A stretch of DNA of 64,000 nucleotides from Mycobacterium sp. SMC-2 (GTDB lineage: Bacteria; Actinomycetota; Actinomycetes; Mycobacteriales; Mycobacteriaceae). A model generated the notes under the pieces. It was given only the letters and a program-made list of their open reading frames with translations, was not told where the DNA came from and did no database searches. This document shows, in pieces, positions 17,249 through 25,696 of this stretch. Both the position numbers and the translations under genes were made by a program. Each line of letters starts with the position of its first letter. Positions within the stretch are counted from its first letter, which is position 1. The stretch covers positions 1,116,001 through 1,180,000 of the forward strand of contig NZ_CP079863.1 of NCBI RefSeq assembly GCF_025263485.1. Reading direction: 5' to 3'.

Positions 17249-18499
17249 TCAGCTCGACGGCTTCTGCTTTCCCCCGTATCCGTCCCAGGGGCTGTAGTCG
17301 GCGATCAGCTCTTCCTGCGCCGGTCGCTGGTCGACGGGCACGTGCCGCAGGTTGATCCGGATCCGGTACCAGATCGAACTCGGCCCGCGCATGCCGTCGA
17401 CCAGCACGTCGGCCGGTTGCAGCAGCCCGGACGCGGCCGGGTGGCGGCCGCGCCAGGTGTCCAGCGCGGCCAGCGCCTCGTCCTTGGTCTTGGTGCGGGC
17501 GATCTCGATGAGCGGCATCACCGACCGGCGCCGGCCGTCGGGCGTGCCGGACCCCTTCGGCGCACGCTCCGGGGGCCCCATTTCCTCGGCCAGCACCAGC
17601 AGCCGGTCGAGCTCACCGACCGCGTCGTCCATCCCCGCCCACGGATCACCCATGGCGGCGAACCGGCCGGGCACGGTGTCGATGGTGAACTCCTCGGGGC
17701 GGCGCTCGGTGACTTCGTCCCAGCGCAGCGGCGTGGACACCCGGGCGTCCGGCGTCGCCCGCACCGAGTACGCCGAAGCGACCGTGCGGTCCTTCGCGTT
17801 CTGATTGAAGTCGACGAACACCCCTTCGCGCTCCTCCTTCCACCAGCGGCTGGTCGCCGCGTCGGGCACTCGCCGCTCGACCTCGCGGGCCACGGTCTGC
17901 GCGGCCAGTCGCACCTGCCGGAACTCCCAGCGCGGGGCGATCCGGGCGTAGATGTGAAAACCGCGCGACCCGGACGTTTTCGGCCAGGCGACCAGGCCGT
18001 AGTCCTCCAGCACCTCACGGGCCACCAACGCCACGTCGACGATCCGCCGCCAGGGCACCCCGGGCATCGGGTCCAGGTCGACCCGCAACTCGTCGGGGTG
18101 ATCGAGGTCATCCGCCAGCACGGGGTGCGGGTTGAGGTCGACGCAACCCAGGTTGATCGCCCACGCCAGGCCGGCCGCGTCGTGGATGACGGCCTCCGCG
18201 GCCGACGTGCCCCGCGCGTAGCGCAGCTCGGCGACGTCCACCCAGTCGGGCCGGTTCTTCGGCGCGCGCTTCTGGAACACCGCTTCCTCGGCAATGCCCT
18301 TGACGAAGCGCTTCAGGATCATCGGCCGGCCGGCCACGCCGCGCAGCGCCCCCTCGGCCACAGACAGGTAGTAGTGGACCAGGTCGAGCTTGGTGTGCGG
18401 CCCCGTGCCGTCGTGGGCTTCGAACACCACCTTGTCGGGATGGGTGATGGTGACGTGACGCCCGGCCACCTCCAGCGACACCGGACCCATGTTCATCAT
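17249..18499 (-). CDS. polD2: LigD-type primase-polymerase domain protein
   Basis: A 416-aa archaeo-eukaryotic primase-type polymerase, a stand-alone version of the LigD POL domain. It should add ribo- or deoxyribonucleotides in break or gap repair. The catalytic Asp pair is in ELRVDLDPMPG, followed by TSGSRGFHIYARI and FVDFNQNAKDRT with the third acidic residue. There is no ligase or nuclease domain. Three consecutive in-frame ATGs at 18499, 18496 and 18490 are possible starts, none with a strong ribosome site. The M. smegmatis homologue is called PolD2; H37Rv has it as Rv0269c. It is divergent from fadD2 across 59 bases. Confidence 0.88.
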   Translation of the reverse strand: MMNMGPVSLEVAGRHVTITHPDKVVFEAHDGTGPHTKLDLVHYYLSVAEGALRGVAGRPMILKRFVKGIAEEAVFQKRAPKNRPDWVDVAELRYARGTSAAEAVIHDAAGLAWAINLGCVDLNPHPVLADDLDHPDELRVDLDPMPGVPWRRIVDVALVAREVLEDYGLVAWPKTSGSRGFHIYARIAPRWEFRQVRLAAQTVAREVERRVPDAATSRWWKEEREGVFVDFNQNAKDRTVASAYSVRATPDARVSTPLRWDEVTERRPEEFTIDTVPGRFAAMGDPWAGMDDAVGELDRLLVLAEEMGPPERAPKGSGTPDGRRRSVMPLIEIARTKTKDEALAALDTWRGRHPAASGLLQPADVLVDGMRGPSSIWYRIRINLRHVPVDQRPAQEELIADYSPWDGYGGKQKPSS

Positions 18500-18558
18500 C
18501 GTAAGTCGGTGGGTACTTACCCCACGTATTGCGACGGGCGTCACATAGGGTGGGATGC

Positions 18559-20238
18559 ATGCCTAATCTGATTGACCTGCCCGGGCAGGCGGTTGCCAAG
18601 GTTCAGCAGTACCTGGAGCGCGGCTCAGCCGAATTGCATTACGTGCGCAAGATCTTCGAAGCGGGCGCCTTCCGGCTGGAGCCACCGCTGAACTACGCCG
18701 CGATGGTCAACGACATCTACAAGTGGGGCGAGTTCGGCATGCTGCCCTCGCTGAACGCCCGACGGCATCCCGACCGCGCCGCGTGCATCGACGAAGAGGG
18801 CGAGTTCACCTTCGCCGAGCTCGACGAGGCCGCCCATGCGGTGGCGAACGGATTGCGGGACAAGGGCGTCAAGGCCGGCGACGGGGTCGCGATCCTGGCG
18901 CGAAACCACCGCTGGTTCCTCATCGCCAACTACGGCGCCGCCCGCGTCGGCGCCCGCATCATCCTGCTCAATAGCGAGTTCTCCGGCCCGCAGATCAAGG
19001 AGGTGTCGGAGCGCGAAGGCGCCAAGGTCATCGTCTACGACGACGAGTACACCAAGGCGGTCAGCAAGGCCGAGCCGGAGCTGGGCAAGCTGCGGGCCCT
19101 GGGCACCAACCCCGACGCGCACGAGCCGTCCGGGAGCACCGACGAGACGCTCGCCGACCTGATCGCCAAGAGCAGCAAGTCGCCCGCCCCGAAGGCGGAC
19201 AAGCACGCGTCGATCATCATCCTGACCAGCGGGACCACCGGCACCCCCAAGGGCGCCAACCGCAGCACGCCCCCCACCCTGGCGCCGGTCGGCGGCATCC
19301 TGTCACACGTTCCGTTCAAGGCCAACGAGGTGACGTCGCTGCCGGCGCCGATGTTCCACGCGCTGGGCTACCTGCACGCCACCATCGCGATGTTCCTGGG
19401 CTCGACGCTGGTGCTGCGGCGCAAATTCAAGCCGCCGCTGGTGCTCGAGGACATCGAGAAGTACAAGGTGACGGCCCTGGTCGTGGTGCCGGTGATGCTG
19501 TCGCGAATCCTCGACGCGGTCGAGAAGATGGACAAAAAACCCGACCTGTCCAGCCTGAAGATCGTGTTCATCTCCGGCTCGCAATTGGGCGCCGAGCTGG
19601 CCAGCCGCGCGCTGAAGGACCTGGGGCCGGTCATCTACAACATGTACGGCTCGACCGAGATCGCGTTCGCCACCATCGCCGGACCGCAGGACCTGGAGAA
19701 GAACCCGGCCACGGTCGGGCCGGTGGTCAAGGGCGTGAAGGTCAAGATCCTCGACGACAACGGCAAGGAACGGCCGCGGGGCGAGGTCGGCCGGATCTTC
19801 GTCGGCAACGCGTTCCCGTTCCAGGGCTACACCGGTGGCGGCCACAAGCAGATCATCGACGGCCTGATGTCGTCCGGTGACGTCGGATATTTCGACGAGC
19901 ACGGCCTGCTGTATGTCAGCGGCCGCGACGACGAGATGATCGTCTCCGGCGGCGAGAACGTCTTCCCGGCCGAGGTCGAGGACCTGATCAGCGGGCACCC
20001 GGACGTCGTCGAGGCGACCGCGATCGGCGTCGAGGACAAGGAATGGGGCCACCGGCTGCGCGCCTTCGTCGTGAAGAAGGATGGCTCCGACGTCGACGAG
20101 GACACCATCAAGCACTACGTGCGCGACCACCTGGCGCGCTACAAGGTGCCGCGCGAGGTGATCTTCCTCGACGAGCTGCCGCGCAACCCGACCGGCAAGA
20201 TTCTCAAGCGCGAGCTGCGCGAGATGGAGGTCGACTAG
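18559..20238 (+). CDS. fadD2: Fatty-acyl-CoA synthetase
   Basis: A 559-aa ANL-superfamily enzyme that activates fatty acids to acyl-CoA through an acyl-AMP. The P-loop ILTSGTTGTPKGANR is near residue 222, YGSTE near 370, GDVGYFDEHGLLYVSGRDD near 440 and the catalytic Lys region PTGKILKREL at the end. The ATG at 18559 (MPNLIDLPGQ) is chosen over an upstream in-frame codon that would run into the polD2 promoter. With fadE6 nearby it probably feeds beta-oxidation. Corresponds to Rv0270. Confidence 0.94.
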   Translation: MPNLIDLPGQAVAKVQQYLERGSAELHYVRKIFEAGAFRLEPPLNYAAMVNDIYKWGEFGMLPSLNARRHPDRAACIDEEGEFTFAELDEAAHAVANGLRDKGVKAGDGVAILARNHRWFLIANYGAARVGARIILLNSEFSGPQIKEVSEREGAKVIVYDDEYTKAVSKAEPELGKLRALGTNPDAHEPSGSTDETLADLIAKSSKSPAPKADKHASIIILTSGTTGTPKGANRSTPPTLAPVGGILSHVPFKANEVTSLPAPMFHALGYLHATIAMFLGSTLVLRRKFKPPLVLEDIEKYKVTALVVVPVMLSRILDAVEKMDKKPDLSSLKIVFISGSQLGAELASRALKDLGPVIYNMYGSTEIAFATIAGPQDLEKNPATVGPVVKGVKVKILDDNGKERPRGEVGRIFVGNAFPFQGYTGGGHKQIIDGLMSSGDVGYFDEHGLLYVSGRDDEMIVSGGENVFPAEVEDLISGHPDVVEATAIGVEDKEWGHRLRAFVVKKDGSDVDEDTIKHYVRDHLARYKVPREVIFLDELPRNPTGKILKRELREMEVD

Positions 20239-20256
20239 CCGCTTACCCGTCGAGGG

Positions 20257-20616
20257 TCAGCGCCGGTCTTTGATGGCCCGGGTGATCTGCGCCGCGAGTT
20301 TTGGGTCGATCAGAAGTTGGTCGATGAGCGCGCTGAGTACCTCTTGTCCGGTCACCCGGGCGACTCCCAGGCGGTCGGCCGCCTCACGCTGCCAGATGTC
20401 CAGCGCCCGGTGGGTGGCCGCGGGGAGGTCGACGGTGCGGCGTGTCCGCTGAACCCGCCCCGCCTGGTTGGCCGCCGGCTGGGCACTCCGCTGGCGGCTC
20501 TGCTGGCCGAGCCCGGTGAGGCGCTCGGTCGGCGCGGCGTCTCCCGCCGATGCGGCCGACGGACCGGGGCGAAACGTTCCGCCGCCGGGTCCGATGTGGC
20601 TGGGGTTGAAGTTCAC
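20257..20616 (-). CDS. Small ribbon-helix-helix-like protein
   Basis: A 119-aa protein, unrecognised as a named gene. The N-terminal half is Gly/Pro/Ser-rich and probably disordered. The C-terminal RTVDLPAATHRALDIWQREAA followed by TGQEVLSALIDQLLIDPKL looks like a ribbon-helix-helix or ParB C-terminal-like dimerising DNA-binding domain. I prefer the GTG at 20616, with GGAGGG upstream, over the TTG at 20646. It lies 18 bases after the convergent fadD2 stop. No partner parA or toxin gene is adjacent, so it may be a stand-alone DNA-binding protein. Confidence 0.6.
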   Translation of the reverse strand: MNFNPSHIGPGGGTFRPGPSAASAGDAAPTERLTGLGQQSRQRSAQPAANQAGRVQRTRRTVDLPAATHRALDIWQREAADRLGVARVTGQEVLSALIDQLLIDPKLAAQITRAIKDRR

Positions 20617-21121
20617 TGCGGCGGTCGCCCTCCGATGAGTGGCCAATCAGTAAATCAGCGCTCGAGTGTGTCAATACTGATTCTTCCACCGACGACGGCG
20701 CAAGTCCCGCCGCCGGGCGGCGGACGGGGCGGGCCCGCCCGACCCGCGGGCCAACCCAGCTTCTTATAGCAAATTCCTTGGGTTAGCCAATCAACGGCCT
20801 ATTCGACATAGTCGTGTGTGGGTGACCGACCAGCCCCAACGGAAATCGATATTCTATAGATCAGTCGATGTGCCGATACGCATACGCGCAAGCCAGTATG
20901 TCAGTAGACGGGACGTTACCTGCGTCTTTTGGTAGTTCAGTACTGGTCAATGTCCTGATATGCGAGAGTCATCATTTTCGCGTTTGGGAGCATTCATATA
21001 TTATTCCAGAATGGCTGTTACATAATTCACAGGACAATTCTTGTGTGCATAGATTGTTTGCCTGGAAAATTCTGGCTAACGTTTTGTTTGTCGGCATCAG
21101 GTCCTGGAAGGAGCTCCTGCG
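20617..21121. other. Long gene-free, AT-rich region upstream of secreted Gly/Trp-rich gene
   Basis: By hand count 20821-21120 has about 46% G+C, and 21001-21060 about 35%, against roughly two-thirds or more in neighbouring genes. Frames here (for example plus-strand 20868-21125) have no recognisable domain and atypical composition, so I do not call them. The region ends with AAGGAG at 21108-21113, a ribosome site for the ATG at 21122. It may be a long 5' leader, a silenced promoter region or a remnant of acquired DNA. Confidence 0.65.
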
Positions 21122-21425
21122 ATGACGGTCCCCTTTGCGATCGTTGCGCGGCGCGGCCGTGGGCGCAGCCGGTGCTTCAGCGGTGGCCGGAGCGCTGCTG
21201 TTCGGCGCCGGCCCCACCGCGAAGGCGGCCCCGGTGCCAGGTTTCGACACCAGCTTCACCATCGCCGGTCCGCACGGCGCACCCGGTGGACCCGGAATCC
21301 TTCCCGACCGTCCAGGAGGGGGTCATGGATGGGGTGGCCACGGATGGAACGGGGGTCATCGTGGCCAAGGTTGGGGTAACCGCGGATTCTGCGGCCCCGG
21401 GCACTGGTGGAACTGGTGGTGGTGA
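21122..21425 (+). pseudogene. Small secreted Gly/Trp-rich protein, apparent frameshift
   Basis: A frame from a TTG at 21135 encodes a signal peptide (AAVGAAGASAVAGALLFGAG, cleavage after AKA) and a mature tail of Gly, His and Trp repeats ending in HWWNWWW. The only good ribosome site (AAGGAG) serves the ATG at 21122, which is in a different frame. Removing one C from the CCCC tract at 21130-21133 would join the ATG to the signal peptide (MTVPLRSLRG). So either one base was gained, or sequencing added it, or the gene starts at the poor TTG. Function unknown; small exported wall-associated proteins of this type occur in mycobacteria. Confidence 0.6.
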
Positions 21426-21504
21426 ACCACCTCCCCGTGGTAACCGGTCAGTCTCGACGTGCCGATCCACAGAGGCTGAACGGCCCACGGGATTGGGGGG
21501 GAAA

Positions 21505-21539
21505 CCATGCCGGCCTGACCACCCCTCAGGTCGGCATGG
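21505..21539. terminator. Strong terminator hairpin between convergent genes
   Basis: CCATGCCGGCCTGA pairs with TCAGGTCGGCATGG over 14 positions with a single G-U-type mismatch and a 7-base loop. It is followed directly by a second small hairpin (GGCCCT / AGGGCC, 21538-21555). Both lie between the Gly/Trp-rich gene and the convergent fadE6 stop. Confidence 0.75.
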
Positions 21540-21572
21540 CCCTCTCTCCAGGGCCAAATCTTCAAGTGGCGG

Positions 21573-23774
21573 TTAGGGATCGCGAGGAAGGCCGAGCAGC
21601 CGCTCGGCGATGATGTTCAGCTGCACCTCCGAGGTGCCGCCGTAGATGGTCGTGGCCCGGCTCGCCAGCAGGTATTCACCCCACAGGCCGGGCGGTTCGC
21701 TCGCGTCGCCGATGGCGGCGTCGGCGCCGAACGAGGACACCGCGAACTCCGCATATCCCTGGCCGGTACGCATCGAGAGCAGCTTGGAGATGGCCGCCGA
21801 CGGCATGGCATCCCCGCCGGCCAGCGTCAACAGCGTCGAGCGTAGGTTCAGCACCTTGGCGGCGTGGCCCTCGGCGATCAGCTGACCCGCGCGGTGCTGT
21901 GCGACCGGGTCGAACTGACCGTCCCGGACGAACTCGACGAACTGGCCGAGAGTGGCCAGGAAGTTCGCCTCGCTGCTACCGATCGAAACCCGTTCCGCGG
22001 TAAGGGTGTTGCGGCTGACCTCCCACCCCCGGTTCACTTCGCCGAGCACGCATTCGTCGGGCACGAACACGTCGTCGATGTAGACGGTGTTGAACATCGC
22101 GTTCCCGGTGAGCTCGCGCAGCGGCTTCACCTCGACACCCTCGCTCCTCATGTCCAGCAAAAAGTAGGTGATGCCACTGTGTTTCGGGGCGCTGGGGTCC
22201 GTCCTCGCCAGCAGCGCGCCCCACTGGGAGAGCTGCGCCGCCGTGGTCCAGATCTTCTGGCCGGTGATGCGCCAGCCGCCGTCCGTCCGGGTCGCCTTCG
22301 TGCTCAGCCCGGCCAGGTCCGAGCCGGCGCCCGGCTCGGAAAACAGCTGACACCAGATCATCTCGCCGCGGAAGGTCGGCGGCAGGAACCGCTGTTTTTG
22401 CTCTTCGGTCCCGAAGGCGACGATCGACGGGATGATCCATGTCGCGATGCCCATCTGCGGCCGCCTCACCCGGCCGGCGGTGAACTCCTGGGCGATGATG
22501 ATCTGCTCGATCGGACCGGCGGCCCGGCCCCATGGCTTCGGCAGATACGGCAGCGTCCAGCCGCCCTCGGCGATGGCGACCTTGCGCTGCTCGCGCTCCA
22601 TTGCCTTGAGTGCGGCGACTTCGGCCCGGATCTCGTCCCGCAGCTTCTCGGTGGCGGGGTCGAGGTCGATGTCGACCGCCCGCATGCCGGTGCTAGTGGC
22701 GGTGTGCACCACTTTCTGCGGGTACTCCGAACCGCGGCCGAAGGAGGCGGCCAGCATCAGCGCCCGGCGGTAGTACACGTTCGTGTCGTGCTCCCAGGTG
22801 AAGCCGATCCCGCCGTGCACCTGGATGCAGTCCTGCGCGCACCCTTGAGCGGCCGCCGGCGCCAGCGTCGCCGCCACGGCGGCCGCGAACTCGACATTGG
22901 AACCGGTAATGTCCCAATCGTTTTCGCGCGCCTCGTCGATCGCGCGGGCGGCGTCCCACACCGCCGCGGTGGCGCGCTCGGTGGTGGCGATCATCTCCGC
23001 GCACTTGTGCTTGATGGCCTGGAACTGGCCGATCGGCCTGCCGAACTGCTCACGGATCTTGGCGTATTGCGATGCCGTGTCGGTCGCCCAGCGCGCCACC
23101 CCGATCGCCTCGGCGGACAGCAGCGTCGTCATCAGCGCGTGCGCGGTCGCCATGCTCAGGTTGCCCAACGCGGCGTCGGCGCCGACCTCGACGGCGTTGG
23201 CCCGCACATGGGCGATGGGGCGCAGCGGGTCGATGCTCTTCACGGGCTCGATCTCGAGCTCCTCGGCGCGCAGCACCACCCATTCCTCGCCGCTGTCGAT
23301 CGCGACCGGGAGCACCAGCACGGAGGCTTGCGCCGCCGCGGGAACGGCCCGGACCTCGCCGCGCAGCACCAGCGTGTCGCCCTGCCGGGTGGCGGTCAGC
23401 CCGCAACAGTCCATCGCGTAGGCGGCGATGGCGGCGCCGGACGCCAGCTCGGAGAGCACCTTGGCCTGCGGGTCGCTGGCGGAAATCAGCGCGCTGGCGA
23501 TCGCCGACGGCACGAAGGGTCCGGGCACGGCGCCGTAGCCGAACTCGGCCAGCACGATGGCCAACTCGAGGATGCCGAAACCCTGTCCCCCCACCGATTC
23601 GGCGAGGTGCAGACCCTGCAGTCCCTGTTCGGCCGCCGCCTGCCAGTACGGCGGGGGATTGTCGATCGGCGCTTCCATTGCCGCGTGCAAGACTTCGGAC
23701 GGCGCGATGCGCGCCACCAGTGACCGCACCGAATCGGCCAGGTCTTGATGCTCAGGAGTGATAGCGATCGGCAT
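21573..23774 (-). CDS. fadE6: Double-domain acyl-CoA dehydrogenase
   Basis: A 733-aa protein made of two fused acyl-CoA dehydrogenase modules, each normally about 380 aa. The N-terminal half runs to about residue 350 (ending QVHGGIGFTWEHDTNVYYRRA), and the C-terminal half from about 370 (WCQLFSEPGAGSDLAGLSTKA, IYGGTSEVQLNIIAERLLG). It should use FAD to desaturate an acyl-CoA or steroid side-chain CoA. The ATG at 23774 follows GGAAGG; one at 23789 has no ribosome site. A TetR-like dyad lies 56 bases upstream. Corresponds to Rv0271c. Confidence 0.92.
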   Translation of the reverse strand: MPIAITPEHQDLADSVRSLVARIAPSEVLHAAMEAPIDNPPPYWQAAAEQGLQGLHLAESVGGQGFGILELAIVLAEFGYGAVPGPFVPSAIASALISASDPQAKVLSELASGAAIAAYAMDCCGLTATRQGDTLVLRGEVRAVPAAAQASVLVLPVAIDSGEEWVVLRAEELEIEPVKSIDPLRPIAHVRANAVEVGADAALGNLSMATAHALMTTLLSAEAIGVARWATDTASQYAKIREQFGRPIGQFQAIKHKCAEMIATTERATAAVWDAARAIDEARENDWDITGSNVEFAAAVAATLAPAAAQGCAQDCIQVHGGIGFTWEHDTNVYYRRALMLAASFGRGSEYPQKVVHTATSTGMRAVDIDLDPATEKLRDEIRAEVAALKAMEREQRKVAIAEGGWTLPYLPKPWGRAAGPIEQIIIAQEFTAGRVRRPQMGIATWIIPSIVAFGTEEQKQRFLPPTFRGEMIWCQLFSEPGAGSDLAGLSTKATRTDGGWRITGQKIWTTAAQLSQWGALLARTDPSAPKHSGITYFLLDMRSEGVEVKPLRELTGNAMFNTVYIDDVFVPDECVLGEVNRGWEVSRNTLTAERVSIGSSEANFLATLGQFVEFVRDGQFDPVAQHRAGQLIAEGHAAKVLNLRSTLLTLAGGDAMPSAAISKLLSMRTGQGYAEFAVSSFGADAAIGDASEPPGLWGEYLLASRATTIYGGTSEVQLNIIAERLLGLPRDP

Positions 23775-23829
23775 TGGTCGCCTTCCCATGCTCTGGGGTT
23801 CCGTCTCGGAAAAGCAGCTTCCAAACTAA

Positions 23830-23843
23830 CAACCGGTCGGTTG
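23830..23843. promoter_or_regulatory. TetR-like operator upstream of fadE6
   Basis: CAACCG-GT-CGGTTG is a perfect 6-bp-arm dyad within a longer run of ACAACC and GGTTGG words, in the 99-base gap upstream of fadE6. TetR-family repressors of lipid genes commonly use such sites. The cognate regulator is not evident. Confidence 0.5.
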
Positions 23844-23873
23844 GTTGACCACAGGGGTTACTGGCGGGAACCC

Positions 23874-25007
23874 TCAGCGGAACCGTTTGGTGATCCACTT
23901 GGTGATCAGGTCGGCTTGCTCGCCGCGCGCGCCCGGGGTGGTGAAGTAGTGGTCGGTGTCGACCGACGCCAGCGTCTTGTCGGTGCTGGCGAGCGCGGCG
24001 AAAATCCGTTGGGCGTCGGACGGGAACACGCCGGTATCGGCCTCGGCGTTGATCACCAGGGCGGGGCAGGTGATCCGGGCCAGGTGCGGTTCGGCCCGAG
24101 TCTGCGCGGTCCGCAGGCTCCACATGCCCAGCCAGCTGCGCAGGGTGCAGGCCGCGGCGATGCCGTGCGCGGATCGGTTCGCCTTGGCCGGGAGGCCCGC
24201 ATAACACATGTTCGGTTGGCGCTTGGTCGGCTCGATACTGGCGTCGACCATGCGGGGATCGGCCCAGGTGCGCGCGACGCTGAACGGACGGTCGGAAAAC
24301 CCCGCCGCGCGAACGCGTTTGAGTTCCTTCTCGGCCCAGTCGGTGATGGCGTGATTGCGCGCGGTCTGCGCGCGGCGGTACCGGGTGAGGAACTCCGGCC
24401 CGTACGGCGGGCCATTGCGCTCGTTGAACAGGTCCAGGTCGGCGTCGGTGGCGACGGGGTCGTTCTCGTCGACGACGGCGGCATCCATCCACGCCGTCAG
24501 CACGTCGGGTCGCCCCGGATGGGCGGCGGCCGCCACATAACCGTCCGCGACGGGCAACTCGGTCACCCCCGCCGCGGGCCGCATGCCGTCCAGCGGGGTC
24601 ACGTTCGGCTCCACGGCCTGCGACTGGTACGCGGCCATCAGCGATCCGCCACCCGAATTGCCAAGCAGTACAACCGTTTCAACTCCCTGCACTTCGCGGA
24701 GCCAGCGCACCCCGACGCCGATGTCGACCAGCGCGTGGTCGAGCAAAAAGCTGCTTTCGAAGCCACGGAACCTGGTGTTCCAGCCGAGAAAGCCGACGCC
24801 GCGGGTGGCCATGTAGTCGGCGAGGTAGTGCTCGGAGAAGTCGATCTGGTAATGCGTGGCGATCATCGCCACCTTGGGCTTGCGACCCACCCCGCGGTGG
24901 TACAGCCCCTGGCACGGATGCCCACCCGCACCGGCACGCCCGGCGGTGCGCGACGGCAGCCCGACGAACTCGCGGACAACTCCGGCGGCACCGGTGTGAA
25001 GAGTCAT
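23874..25007 (-). CDS. Alpha/beta hydrolase family protein
   Basis: A 377-aa hydrolase of the alpha/beta fold. The nucleophile elbow is VVLLGNSGGGSLMAAYQ (GNSGG), the acid is likely in CPALVINAEADTGVF and the His in VDTDHYFTTPG. No signal peptide is seen. The substrate is unknown; its place between fadE6 and a VOC-family gene suggests an ester or thioester in lipid or xenobiotic catabolism. The ATG at 25007 is preferred (AGGGG upstream); 25034 is possible. Corresponds to Rv0272c. Confidence 0.88.
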   Translation of the reverse strand: MTLHTGAAGVVREFVGLPSRTAGRAGAGGHPCQGLYHRGVGRKPKVAMIATHYQIDFSEHYLADYMATRGVGFLGWNTRFRGFESSFLLDHALVDIGVGVRWLREVQGVETVVLLGNSGGGSLMAAYQSQAVEPNVTPLDGMRPAAGVTELPVADGYVAAAAHPGRPDVLTAWMDAAVVDENDPVATDADLDLFNERNGPPYGPEFLTRYRRAQTARNHAITDWAEKELKRVRAAGFSDRPFSVARTWADPRMVDASIEPTKRQPNMCYAGLPAKANRSAHGIAAACTLRSWLGMWSLRTAQTRAEPHLARITCPALVINAEADTGVFPSDAQRIFAALASTDKTLASVDTDHYFTTPGARGEQADLITKWITKRFR

Positions 25008-25061
25008 TTCGGCGCCCCTGCTGGCGATGGACATCTCGAAAGAAAACTGCAGCTGATGTTA

Positions 25062-25072
25062 GATTCAGAATC
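25062..25072. promoter_or_regulatory. Short palindrome GATTC-A-GAATC in divergent promoter
   Basis: A perfect 5-bp-arm dyad in the 107 bases between the hydrolase gene (minus) and the VOC gene (plus), inside an AT-richer patch. In H37Rv a TetR gene (Rv0273c) lies at this point; here the gene is missing, but the site could still bind a regulator encoded elsewhere. Confidence 0.4.
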
Positions 25073-25114
25073 AGATCTTGGCCAGGCCAGCCGGGCACCG
25101 AGGGGAGCCGCGCG

Positions 25115-25696
25115 ATGATCAAGCCGCACAACACCAACACGGAATTCGAACTCGGCGGGATCAACCACGTGGCGCTGGTCTGCTCGGACATGGCGCGCAC
25201 CGTGGACTTCTACACAGGAGTCCTCGGCATGCCGTTGGTCAAGTCGCTCGACCTGCCCGGGGGTGCGGGGCAGCACTTCTTCTTCGACGCCGGCAACGGC
25301 GACTGCGTCGCCTTCTTCTGGTTCGCCGAGGCCCCCGACCGCGTACCGGGCGTCTCGTCGCCCGGCGCCATCCCCGGCATCGGCGACATCACCAGCGCGG
25401 TGAGCTCCATGAACCACCTGGCCTTCCACGTGCCGGCCGAAAAGTTCGACGGCTACCGTCAGCGGCTCAAGGACAAGGGGGTGCGCGTCGGCCCGGTGCT
25501 CAACCATGACGAGAGCCCCATGCAAGTGTCCGCGACGGTGCATCCCGGGGTGTACGTGCGGTCGTTCTACTTCCAGGACCCTGACGGTATCACCCTCGAA
25601 TTCGCTTGCTGGGTCAAGGAATTCGGCACCAGCGATACCCGGGCCGTGCCCAAGACCGCGGCGGACCGCCGGCCTCCGGTGGCCGCCGGTCGCTGA
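25115..25696 (+). CDS. VOC-family (glyoxalase/dioxygenase-like) protein
   Basis: A 193-aa vicinal-oxygen-chelate fold protein. It has an early metal-ligand His in INHVALVCSD, the ARTVDFYTGVLGMPLV motif, MNHLAFHV in the middle and FYFQDPDGITLEFAC near the end, which matches glyoxalase/extradiol dioxygenase-type enzymes with His and Glu metal ligands. The substrate is not predictable. Its stop overlaps the next gene's ATG by one base (TGATG), so the two are coupled. Corresponds to Rv0274. Confidence 0.88.
   Translation: MIKPHNTNTEFELGGINHVALVCSDMARTVDFYTGVLGMPLVKSLDLPGGAGQHFFFDAGNGDCVAFFWFAEAPDRVPGVSSPGAIPGIGDITSAVSSMNHLAFHVPAEKFDGYRQRLKDKGVRVGPVLNHDESPMQVSATVHPGVYVRSFYFQDPDGITLEFACWVKEFGTSDTRAVPKTAADRRPPVAAGR

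Noticed and set aside
20868..21125. An 85-codon frame in the AT-rich region
   Set aside because: No ribosome site, no family features and atypical composition; more likely non-coding leader.
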